Of a DNA stretch of 64,000 bases, positions 1 to 11,454 are shown in pieces. Position numbers and translations under genes: made by a program. This DNA comes from Sequoia sempervirens. Lineage: Eukaryota; Streptophyta; Pinopsida; Cupressales; Cupressaceae. The notes beneath the pieces are model-generated. The model had not been told where the DNA came from, searched no databases, and saw only the letters and a list, made by a program, of their open reading frames with translations. The stretch lies in assembly GCA_007258455.2 (NCBI GenBank), contig VDFB02270651.1:700658217-700722216 (forward strand), read 5' to 3'. Position 1 is the first letter of the stretch. Each line of letters opens with the position of its first letter.

Positions 1-166
1 TAAAATGATTTATTCAATTAAAGGATGAATACTGATGAATTTAATTAGATAAGGATATTTGATTAAATGGTTAAACCGAAGAATGATTCAGGAAGAAACG
101 ATGTTAGTAGGTTGGGATCAGATGCACAGTGTCAATCAGTATATTTTACATGTCTATAATTAAATC
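1..166. other. Unassigned AT-rich flank
   Basis: No ORF or recognisable repeat. Similarity to the 3' LTR of element A starts only at about 167, so this is either an older flank or a diverged part of the 5' LTR. Confidence 0.3.
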
Positions 167-244
167 TCAAAATTCAAATAACACAAACCGACATCAAATC
201 TAAGATTTGATATCATTAAAATACCACCAAAAAAATATCCTAAA

Positions 245-335
245 GGGGGATCCTAGGTCTAAGTGAGGACCCATTTAGAATGTGGTGAATGGGTCCTAGC
301 TCACTTAGCTAGGACACACTTTGGACAATGTGAAA
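245..335. repeat. LTR inverted repeat 1
   Basis: The GTGAGGACCCATT arm and the AATGGGTCCTAGCTCAC arm can pair into a hairpin. The same structure is at about 12270-12345 in the 3' LTR. Confidence 0.5.
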
Positions 336-349
336 GATCATGTGAAAAT

Positions 350-422
350 AGGATCCTAGAACCTAGTGAGGACCCATTCACCAGGTGATGAATGGGTCCT
401 AGGTCACTAACCTAGGACACAC
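350..422. repeat. LTR inverted repeat 2
   Basis: AGGACCCATTCA and TGAATGGGTCCT form a perfect 12-bp stem. It extends outward through CCTAG/CTAGG-rich flanks with small bulges. The structure is kept at about 12370-12442 in the 3' LTR. Confidence 0.55.
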
Positions 423-2256
423 ACCTTGTAAAATTAAGTGTTGTGTAATATAATTTATGAATGTTGGGCTTTATCCCTCAAAATTTGTAATTAATTAGGC
501 TTGGATTTGAATTAAAGGGGGAAATTAAAGAAAATTAACCCTCAAATAATTAATAAAGTCCTAGATTAGGTTGAAAGCATAAAGATACACTTTACAACAC
601 CCTAAATAAGGCACAATTAAGTCTATTTAGTTAAGTTAGGCCCTAAACTTAATGTGAATATGTAAAAAACATGACAACACTGAATCAAGGCAACATTAAG
701 TTCATTATAATATTAATTATTCCCAAATTAAGTGAGAAAAAGGGATATTTTTTTCAACACTACAACAATTAAGAAAGACTAGGCCAAAGAGGTGAGGTGT
801 TGTTTGAAGATCACAACTTTCAAGAAAGTTTTAGTTTGCTTTGAAAGCCATTTGGAATAAGAAGAAAATCATAACAAATAAAGAGTGAAGGTGTATGAAG
901 CTACAAAAGTATCATCATCAAAGAGAGAGATACAAAATTTGATCACTATAGCAGAATGAGTCACACTCAATTGTATAAGCAAAAGTACCAAATAATTTTT
1001 AATCATTTGTTCTAGTAGGAAATATTGATACAAGAGTGAAGAAAGAAAATGAAAATTTGATGTTTGAAAAGGATATTTTGGAAGAAGAAATGGTAAAAGT
1101 TAAAAAGAAAAATATTAATAATTTTAGAAAAAGAATTGAAGTGGTTTGATAAACAATCTAAAATCCTTAAAAAGGAAAATAGTTCTTGTAGACACTTAAA
1201 ATTGTCCTGAATGATATTGCACACTTGAATCTGATTACTAACATCGTTTCGTCCTAAATTCATCTTCTTTTCAACTGTTTAATTAGATAATCTTAGTTAT
1301 GTAATTAAATGCATCATTCTCATCTATTAATCTAATTAATTTCATTAGGTTAATTCACCCCCTTTCACACTAACATTTCATCTTGTTTAATTGGATGATG
1401 TAAATTATTTAAATTAAAACCCCTTATGTCCTCTAGTTTCATTAAATAATCTTAATTATTTAATTAAATGTCATTTGAACCCCATTTCATTAAATAAATT
1501 AATTATTTAATGATAATCTTAAATTCACTCTCAACTTGCACAAATAAATATTTGTTTTAATTAACTAATTCCTATTTTCCCTCACCCATACACTTGCATA
1601 GGAATATTCTCCCATTTGAGCTCCAAAAATGGAATATTCTTTCCTAACAAACTCTCTAACAACTTTGAAAGTGTGCTTCCTTTGATCATTGTGAGCCATC
1701 GATTAACTCTTTCATCCATGTGATCTTGCATTCTCATCCATTGATGAGAATCCTTGATCCATGTATTCACCTCACATTGCATCTCAAACCTTGATTGATC
1801 AAATCAATCTTATCTATTGATTCACCAATTTTACCTATAAGTAGACCTCACTTCTATGAAATAGGGATCCACAATCATTTAAGCAAATTTATGATGTTGA
1901 AATGCATCCTTAATTTCATCCATTAGCATTCATTTAATCATTTTCATCCATTGTGGTTCAAATCATCCATTTTCATCAATATTTTATCAATAGAACCCAT
2001 AATTTGAAAGCTCATTTTATCAAAGGGATTGGGAAAGGGTCGTCATTCCATATCAATACAGAACCAATCCCCCAAAGGGATGAGGTTTGAGACAGTAGAA
2101 TAGGTTTTCATTATTCATTTCTTATTGTTTATGTTTAATGGCTTCCTCATTTTTAATGGTTTTCAAGTATTTCATTGGAATTGTAGTTAGTTAAATATTG
2201 CTTAAATTTGTATGGATCTAGTGTATTTAGCTATTACTATTATTAAAATTACATTT

Positions 2257-2270
2257 TGGTGCTACAAGGA
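2257..2270 (+). promoter_or_regulatory. Possible primer binding site of element A
   Basis: TGGTGCTACAAGGA follows the LTR end by three bases and starts like the TGGCGC-type sites of Ty3/gypsy elements. I cannot name the tRNA. Confidence 0.35.
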
Positions 2271-2336
2271 GGGTTGAGCTAACTTTATTTGATGAAATTA
2301 TCTTGATTTTTAGTGAGTTACAGGTTTTAGGGGTAG

Positions 2337-2590
2337 AGTGACGCCTTTGACAGTTACAGCAATGTTATTGATGGCTACAGTGGCGCTATTGAGTTTTGGC
2401 TATAGTGACGCTTTTGAATATAGTGACGCCTTTGATATAGCAATGAATTTGATGTCATTGGTTTTTGTAGAGTGACGCTTTTGACTTTCACCAGAGCAAC
2501 GCCTTGGAAATATAGCAACGCATTTGCAAAAAAGTGATGCTTTTGATGTTCACTAGAGTGATGCCTTTGATGGCCAGCAATGCTTTTGCA
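2337..2590 (+). repeat. Leader array of a 14-bp AGTGACGCCTTTGA-like motif
   Basis: About twelve copies of a motif close to AGYRAYGCNTTTGA lie on one strand, starting at 2337, 2358, 2379, 2404, 2421, 2438, 2471, 2494, 2514, 2533, 2557 and 2577. Spacing is irregular, 17 to 33 bp, so it is a dispersed motif array rather than a simple tandem repeat. It lies between the primer site and gag. Confidence 0.7.
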
Positions 2591-4990
2591 AGGTAAAACA
2601 GAGAGCTAGATTTTAATGTTTGCTTTGATTTTTCAATTTAATTCACTCTCTAGTTATTTATTGACTTCTGGTTTTTTTGTGAGGCTGACTGATTTTGCAA
2701 ATTTTTACCCCAACTTGGTGGGGTCGTAACTTTCTACTCGGTGCTCCAAATTCAAATATGTTTGCACCGTTGGAAAGGTCTGCAAGAGTACTAGCTCAAT
2801 CCCTAAAATCCAATACCTACAATAATCAAATTTTAAGGACTGACACAAGTTTCAACCTCAAATTTCGCTTTGAAGATCTCCAAAAATGTGATTTAATAGA
2901 ACCTAAAAAATATCGAAAAATTTTGAAAATTTGGATTTTCAATTTTTTTTAGTTTTGTTTATTGTAAAAGTGTTTTGACACTTAGGGTATGATATAACCC
3001 CTCATATTCTGCTTGGTTTCATGTTTTAGGACCACCAAATTTCCATTAGGTTTTAAAACTTACAATCTTAGGACAACGAGCTTTCAATTGGGCTTAAAAT
3101 TCACAAATGCTTTATCTTTTCAAAGTTGGTTAAAATTGAGCTCATACAACCTCATTTTGTGATATTGGTTAAAATTGAACAAATACAAACATACACTTCA
3201 ATTTGGTGCTTAAAATGAAGTCATCATTTCCTTTGTGGATTAAAGAGAATGAATGTATTGTGTGAGTGCTTTGCTTGTGTAGACTTGTAGTGTGTATCCA
3301 CTCCCCTTACGCTTCATGTGATCTTGGGTGAAGAGAAACACTCCAAGTATACAATTATTTATTTATTTTTTCACCCTAATAACTTGCTACATATCTTCTC
3401 CCATTGTGCTTCGTGTGATCTTAGGTGAAGAGAAATAGCATTTTTTTATTAAGAAAGGGCCTACTAATAAGATACCTCCCACAATGGAGAACTCATATAA
3501 GTGACTCAATAAAGCATGTTTATCGACGGGCTATACAAAGGTTGCAAACTTGAAAAATAGTAGCTTCAATCTATAGCAGGAATAACATATTGTGCTTAAT
3601 CTAACTCTGGATATATGGGCCAGAAGGGAACGACTTAATACCTTTAGTGGATTGTGGATGATTTATATGTCTCAGTGTTCTCAATTTGTGTCATTAAAAA
3701 CCTTTATGTAAAGGCCAACCAAGTTTTTTGAGACATTCTTTGAAAGTGGTGCATTGGAATTTTACTTCCAAGAAGTTACTTACCAAGTTTGATTTATGGT
3801 TGAGGCATAAAGCTCAAGAGTTCATTCTCCTGTGCAAAATCTTGAGGTGGTGATATAGATCTATTTGTTCCCTCCATAAGTTGCACATGTAAAATCATCC
3901 CTTCAGGGCATGAAATAGGCCCACCTCAAAGAACATACCCACTTGAGCTAGGATTGTTATTGCTTGTTCTTATTGAGTCAATTTGACACATTGCTTGGTT
4001 CCAAAACAATTCAAATAACCATCAACATATTCTTCAAATTTCAAACCCTTTGGACTTTGTGTGAATAACTTTGAAAATTACTATATTGTTACTCGTCCCT
4101 AAGGATTTTATCTTTAGATGTTTATAAATATTTAGACTTATATCTTAATTCACATTTTCCAAAGTTAACATAGGAAACTATGGCCTTAGCCTCTTGATTT
4201 TCACATAATGGACTTTGTGGAATGAAAGTTGCTTGGACATGGACATTTTAGTTTGAACTTAATTAAGACATCTTGATGTGGTAATAAATCAACTCACTAA
4301 ATCAAAGTTCAAGAACAAATGAACACACCACACGTTGGCATTATGCTCAAAACACATTGACTCCCAAGCAACAAAGTGAAACAAGGAAATTGTATTATCC
4401 AACAAGCATTGAGTTACAAGTTCTATTTTCCAAAACATTTAGTTCTTAGGTTTTATCACTTTAGAGGTAAAGCATGTTTCTCAATATCTTGGTCTTGTAA
4501 AACAAAGGTCACTTTTAGGTTAACACATTCTGGGTCAAAACATCTCATTCATCTTCACACATTTTACATTCCACTTCACAAACAACTTTAGAAACTTTTG
4601 GACACCTTAAACATTCTAGACTTAGGCTATCATCAAATCAATCCCCTAACTTAGCTATTTGTGTGTAAATGAATCCTTTTTCCATACGTTTAGTTGAGTT
4701 AGTCATCATCCTTTTGAACTAGTCTATCTTAAAGGTCACAAATCTACCTTTAGATCTACAAGTTCATTAGCACCTTTTATCCAAGACATCCAAACATCAA
4801 ACCTTTAAGTCTAGAGTGTTGTCTAAAAGTTTAGAAAGTTCATCATCCATATCAATCACCCTCTTCATCATCCACTCACACCATTGATCCAAAACAACTT
4901 AGGGAGTCCCTTTTATCAAAATTTGAGTCAACTATAGAGTTTCAACAATACAAATCTCAACATACCTCTCCCATAATTGACCCACAATTT
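2591..4990 (+). other. Non-coding leader of element A
   Basis: Only short ORFs without similarity to anything I know. A phrase close to GCTTCRTGTGATCTTRGGTGAAGAGAAA occurs twice, at about 3310 and 3408. No other structure seen. Confidence 0.4.
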
Positions 4991-7534
4991 ATGCTAACAA
5001 CAAGATCACAACACAAGAGAAACATGGAGCAAACTAAAATTACATCTACCACAAGTGATATTATCCCACAAGAATTTAATCCTAGGAGTCATTCTACCCC
5101 ATCACAACAACTACAAAATGCATTAGACAAGGGGTATGAGGTAGAAAATGTCACAAACAACCCACATGAGCTCACTGAGGAAGAAATCCTTGAATATCAA
5201 CAAGATCCTAAAACAAGCCATATCATTAACACTTTGATGAAAAAGAACCCTACACAATGTCTGCTAGATTTAGCAAAAGAAGGGGCTAAACTCCCTTCTA
5301 CATTTGACTTTGACACAATTTGGGAACAAACCTTAGAAAATGTGGCTTCAATTCCTCCAACTTTCATCGCACAACCCTTGGCACAAGGTTTGATGCAATC
5401 TATAGTTCAACCAACTACATCCATTGTACCAAGTCAACCCTTGACAACTAATTTTGCAACATGACTTGCAAACAACCTTGGTCACACTCCCACTTTAGGA
5501 GGTAACACACTTTTTGGTACACAAGACACCACCCTTCCACAAATCATAAATTGGACACCCACATTTAGTGCCCAACCACATTCTTCCACCCTCATTCCTG
5601 AAAATCATCTACATCCACATGTACCACTTACATTCCATAACACCACAACGGCCTCAAATTTTTTAGCACAACCATCTTCTTCCACTACCACGAGTACCCA
5701 AAGTGTGCCTAACATTACACAAATTAATGTGAGCCAAGTACCCCAAGTAGAACAACAAGGGAAAGTAAACACCCTCACACAATGTCAACCCTTAACAAGT
5801 GGTTCCAACCACCCCATTGACACATTGAAACCAGTGGTTCCACACACCACTCAAACCAACCCACCAACCACATCAAACCCATTGTCACAAATCCTATCAA
5901 CCAAGGTAACACCTTGGCACAAAATTAAACACATCAAGGGAACCCTCAACACATCAATCAACAAAACCCTTCTCATCAATTGACCCAAGGTCAAAATGTG
6001 TCATTGATATTGCAACAACAAATGGCACCATCATCTTTACCAATAGTCCCCCAAGTCATGCAAAATCAAATGGGACCCCAAACCTATATTCCTCCAACCC
6101 AATCGGAAATTTTACAAGGAATGGTAGCGCAAAACAACCCTCAAAATCAACCTCATGTACCCAAAAATCAACAAAAATCCCAACAAGCTTTGTAACAAGC
6201 ACAACAAACCTATAAACAAGCATTGCAACAAAAACAATCTCTACAAGCACAACAATCCTATCAGCAACAGCAACAAGCTCAAGCTCAAGCCCTACAAGCA
6301 CAACAAGCTCAACAACAGGCATTGATTGTGCAACAAACAAGCCCAACAACAAGCATTGCTCGTGCAAAAATAACAAGCCCAACAACAAGCATTCCAAGCA
6401 CAACAATAAGTCCAACAACAAGTTCTTGCATAACAACAAGGCTTGTACTACAATCCCCAACAATATGCCAATACGTCACCAAACATCTTGAATACAACTT
6501 TGCAACAAGCATACACACCTCCACCACTATCACCATCACCTACACAATATCAAAATCAACCCTACATGTATAAAACCCCCCCATATCAAAATCCCACCTA
6601 CAACTCATCTACCATCCCGCAATATAACATGTATGGACCTCTACCAAATCCTCAAGATGATTTGGCATTACAAATTAAGGTGCTCACGCAACAAATCCAA
6701 GACATTCAAATGGGGAAATCAAAGAAACCACATGTACAGTAGAACTTGTGTCCATATCCCTTTGATTGAAACATCGCGATGATACCTTTCCCACCCAGAT
6801 TTGAAGTCTCAAAATTTGACAAATACAAAGGACGGAGAAATCTAGTGGACCATATCAAAGAATTCCACGTAATGTGTATGGAGGTGGCTTACAATGATTC
6901 ATACTTAATGTGTATTTTTCCATAGATTTTGGTGGGTCCAACGATTGATTGGTTCTCACAATTGCCTCCGGGAATTCAAAAATTCTAAGAGATAATCAAT
7001 AGGTTCATAGACCATTTCTCTTATAACCTAGACATGGATGTGAGCTTGGAAGAGCTATACACCCTTAAACAAAACAAGGGTGAATCCTTCACAAACTTCC
7101 TACAATGATCAAGGTAGAGAGATAGCAAGAGGAAATGACCTATTCCTAAGTAACAAGTAGGGATCATCATTGCTAATGTACACACGCATCTATCATTTCA
7201 ATTAAAAATGGCATGTGTCACATCCTATGATGATCTTATCCCTAGGGCCCTTAACATCAAGAGAGCCCTTCTTGCACAAAAGAACACATGGGCTTACAAG
7301 GACTACCGACCATCTACTAGTTCTAATGACAAGCCCCATTTCTGGGCCAAGAACAAATATGTTACTAGTGATGGTGTCGTTGATGCAAAGGTGGTCCTCA
7401 ATGCTCCTAGAAAATCAACTACCCAACTCATGAACATGCAACAAATAAACACACAAATGTCAAACAATCAACCAACGATCAATGTTGCAAACACTCAATG
7501 TGGACCACAAAGAACAAACAGTGCTCCTAAATGA
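4991..7534 (+). pseudogene. Gag of element A (Tat-like), decayed
   Basis: This would encode the structural capsid polyprotein. The ATG at 4991 opens a 157-codon frame. Similar-composition frames follow at 5705-5983 and 5980-6195, then a glutamine-rich stretch at about 6190-6440 (CAA/CAG runs) and a short amphipathic helix ending at 6742. The retrotransposon gag domain is recognisable at about 6775-7205: a start like PPRFEVSKFDKYKG, then WF.QLPPGI, a F..HFSYN.D block and the TLKQNKGESF..FL block typical of plant gypsy gag. Stops at 5462, 5981, 6193, 6740 and several within the domain break it. The family is clear, the subgroup less so. Codons are A- and C-rich in the Q/P/T region. Confidence 0.65.
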
Positions 7535-7639
7535 TAATTAACTCCCTTAAGGGAACCTATGGAGGATGTGTTGAAGAATTTGATGCATTCTAACCTTATC
7601 ATACTCCCATATTTCTCAAACTGTCAAGAGCCACAAGTC

Positions 7640-9350
7640 AAACCTCCTAGCTATAGAGAATATCATTTTTTGTGAATTTCACCGGTACAAAGGTCATAAT
7701 ACACAAAACTATTGTAGACTCAAGCATCTAATCAAAGATCTTATCAAACAAGGAGACATTGATGATGATCAAAAATTTGGGAATGATAATCTAAAAATTT
7801 ACACAAACCCTATGCTTGATCATGGAAAAATAGAATATTTAGGAAAGGCATCAACCTCAAATAACGTAAACCATACCCATGATACCACGGTGGGACAAAT
7901 TCATGTTTATTCATTCATCGCAACATGAGGAATCAAACACGTATCGAGATAATGTTTTAAAACAAATTCCAAACCAATAAATGGTGTCTAGCAATATTTC
8001 ATACTGCAATGGCATCAAATATATCAGATTGTGATATTTATCCCACATATGACTCGATGATTGGGCATATTGAAAATGTCCCCAAAAAGCAAGAAATATC
8101 CCTTATTGCACCCATACCTAAAAAATGTTGTGAAGATTCTTTTACCGATGATGTATCATCCACCAAAGGATCATTTCAAGAGGAGGCTCTTGAGGATAAC
8201 GAAAGTTGCTTCGAATCGATTCGGGACCAAGAACCCCTATCCCTAGAGTTTCATCAAGAGTTGAGGGACATCTTCCAAACCATTTTAAACTCCAAATATA
8301 TCCTCGATATAACCCCTGATATGTTTCTTCCTAGTGGACATAAAGGCGTTCTTCATCCAAAAAATAGTCTCCCACTCTTGATATTCCCACACAAGAGCAA
8401 GCAACAGTCGGGATTCTTGATCCTTACAGTGATTGTGCATCATCAACATCTTTTCAGTTAGCACCAACATCTTTTGAAGCAGTATCAACAAATAACGATG
8501 TCATAGAATCAAGGCCAACAGTTCATATTCCTTAATAGCAAGAACCCATAGTAATATCATTTATTCACAACAAGTCATATTCAATGGCTATGGATCAGAG
8601 GATACATTATCAGGGTAGACAATTAGGTATTATCAATACCTTTACAATGTCGGGGGAAATCTTGGCTAATGCAAACATCAACATAGGGAGCATGAAGGAT
8701 CCTTATGGGTAAAATATTGTCAACACTACAACTAGTTGTATCATGAATCACCATCCACCCATCATCTCATACACAAATTGGGAGCAACGTAAAAAGAAGG
8801 ATTCCTATCAAAGTAAGGAGAAGATCATCAAAGGAAATGAAGCCATAAAGCAAAAAGGACAAAGTAAATACAAATGGATACCAAATAATACAAAAGGTAC
8901 TCATCCCAATCATAATCCATCAGTCGAAGAAACTATGGGGAAAAGTCAAAAATGGAAAAGTATCCATCAAAGATGTCCTCGAATACAAAAGAAAGCTTCT
9001 CAAGCAAGGAACAAAGAATATCAAGCAGTCGGTCCTAATTCCACTCTGTCCTAATTCCACTCAAATCTCCATTTCCACCCATCATCGCTCATCTTCCCAA
9101 GTTTGGAGAGTCAGTTTCCAAGCCATCGACCAATCCATCTCATATTCCTTTATGCATGACACCGTACACTTCATTCATGATATCCAATTCTCATGTTAAC
9201 CATGTGTTGGCAACTACTCTTCATCATAAGGATTCCCAAGGTACTCTATTGAGATGTGTGCACATAGACAATGTTAATTCTCATACCAACAAGGTAGATC
9301 AAAGTTCTCCGCAGTTGCATTCAAGTGTTTGTATCTTAGCAAAGTAGGTT
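7640..9350 (+). pseudogene. Gag C-terminal zinc-knuckle-like segment and unknown downstream ORF of element A
   Basis: At about 7668-7765 the frame reads a CEFHRYKGHNTQNYC block followed by LKHLIKDLIKQG. This is the form of the Tat-group gag tail, where a C.FH...GH....C finger precedes an LK..IEDLI..G helix. Downstream, frames at 8009-8461 (150 codons, acidic, Ser/Asp-rich) and 8743-9054 (103 codons, Lys/Gln/Asn-rich) have codon-like composition but no motif I recognise. Neither contains the DTG of a retropepsin nor any reverse transcriptase motif. They may be a decayed accessory region of the gag precursor or a remnant of a protease region. Confidence 0.45.
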
Positions 9351-11454
9351 CTTCAAGTAGGATATCATTGGCACGTTATGATAGTGGCCTCTAAATCAGT
9401 ACCACCAAGTGGTTCAACATGAGGATATAACTTTCAAAAAAATTAAAAATTAAAAAATCATCCTCTAGTGAAAACCACTTTGGTGGTGCTTTGGGCATGT
9501 ACTATGATGAAAACCTGGAAAACATGTGTCATGAGTAGAATCGAGCGTCTATATGATCCTTCTCAGACATAAGTATCTCATCCTTGTCATGATAAATCCA
9601 ATGTTCCCTCCATCCATCCAATTCAGCTTTATCTAAATATTTAAGTTTATCTTGATCTTAACAAAGACTCGACGTATACTTCAACTCTACTCATGGAAAG
9701 CTCTTGACAAGCTTCTTTACCATTTTTTCTCATGAAGTCTCATATCCCATATCTAGCATGATAAAACTTTGTTGAACTCTTCGCATGTACATTACCTATC
9801 TTTCTTTTTCCATTACACTACATAACATTGATAGACACTTGGGGTAGGTTCGTGCGCTCTTATTTTCAAATAAACTCTTGATCCATGTCTTGTATCTCAC
9901 AAAGTGATATTGACATTGTGATCTAGGTATCGTTTATCTCAAAATCTCATCAAAAATCCCAAAACATTTGAAAATCATCAAAATCCATAAACATTTGAAA
10001 ACCTCATCAAAAATTAAAAAACACTTGCAAAATCCAAAAAAATCAAAAACATCAAAATCTTGTATAGCCAGAATCCAAAAACATTCAAAAATTTGTAAAG
10101 TCAATATCCAAAACATCTAAAACACATCAAAATCCCTATATAGGTCAAAACATCAAAAAATCAAAAACAATACCTTGTCGAACTATGTTGTCTCTAAGCT
10201 TGAACATAAGCAAGGCCATCATTGATGTGCCCCCGAGACACTTTAGGTTAGGAGTCTGTCATAATAAACTGGCAATCCATCAACTATTCATATTTCATCA
10301 ATAAATGGTTATTGGTCAAAGTTAGTCGAACTATGTGGTCTCTGCGTGTATAATGTAGGCAAGGCTAATCTTTGATAAGCCCACGAGGCCCTAGGTCAGT
10401 CCCTCTTAGGTCTTGGTCAAAACTCAAAAAATACAAAAATATTGGAAACTTTTTAGAAAATCCTAAAAAGCCTCAAAACCGAAAAGCCTAAACATTCACA
10501 TACATTCAAAAATACCAAAAATAGTCTCAAATCATTGCAAAAACACCAAAAACATTAAAATATTCCAAAAAATTCAAAACCATTCATCCCTTTTCACTTT
10601 CACCCACAGTAAACTTTCATCCATAATAAATTGATCATCACACTCACCCTTAGATAAAACAAATAGAAAAAAAAAAAGTACAACAATCAGCAAAAGTAGA
10701 ACCTTTAAATGCACCAAAAAAATCAAACTCTTGATCATTATCAAACATGTCAATCAAACCTTATATCAATGGCCTTTTAAACAACCTATCAACTTGGCAC
10801 CATCCATTAACATGTCATAGGATGCATCCTTCCTACAATGAGCATTATCATTGGCAATCATTTTGGATACTTATCCTCAAAACACATTACACCTTTTTGG
10901 AAAGAGATATAGATAACATTGACTGTTTGTTCATTTTGATTTTCTCTTATGATTTATCTTATTCACCCATTCTGAGGACCTCTCAATGATTTCTATCAAC
11001 ACAATTTAGAGAAAAATGAATGGGGCATCGATCATTATCTTTTGTTTGTTGTGCTTGTGGGATGTTACTCTAAAATAATCTTGGTGAATACTTGTTTAGT
11101 TGTGTGTAGGGAGGTCATTTTGAATAGATTGTTGACTATTGTGTATGCTTTTGTCCAAAATATTCTAATCTTCTAGACTACATTCCAATGAGGTTTTTGT
11201 ATGTCAAGGTGTGAACAAGGATTGTCCTATCTATTTGTAGAGTCAAAGTCCATTGCACTAAATACAATGACATCCTGGTTATCAATACCATGTGAAACAA
11301 AGAAAAATAGTTGTGTGATCCAAGATGGATTAACAAAATGGATGCACCTATCTTCCTAACTTCATTCAATATGAGGGTTATAATGCATAAATGAATATCA
11401 GAAATCAAACCAAACTAATATAGCAGTCAAAAGGTAGGTTTTAAGAGGGTCAAA
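9351..11454 (+). other. 3' non-coding region of element A
   Basis: About 9950-10160 and 10430-10610 are rich in short AAAACATYAAAA-like phrases. Two imperfect direct repeats beginning GTCGAACTATGTNGTCTCT lie at about 10175-10262 and 10328-10420. No pol motif in any frame. A purine-rich TTAAGAGGGTCAAA just before 11455 could be the polypurine tract. Confidence 0.4.

Larger units (their letters stand above)
167..2253 (+). repeat. 5' LTR of element A (left-truncated)
   Basis: Matches 12192-14513 with many substitutions. Similarity is good over 167-768 and 1194-2240. The segment 769-1193 has no counterpart in the 3' LTR, which has different sequence at that place. The end is set at the TACA at 2250-2253, just before a possible primer binding site. 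Confidence 0.65.

Noticed and set aside
2695..2952. 85-codon ORF after the leader motif array
   Set aside because: No motif, no counterpart elsewhere in the window; kept only as part of the leader.
6056..6539. Minus-strand ORFs rich in Leu and Val opposite the gag region
   Set aside because: They are shadows of the CAA/CAG-rich gag frame on the plus strand.
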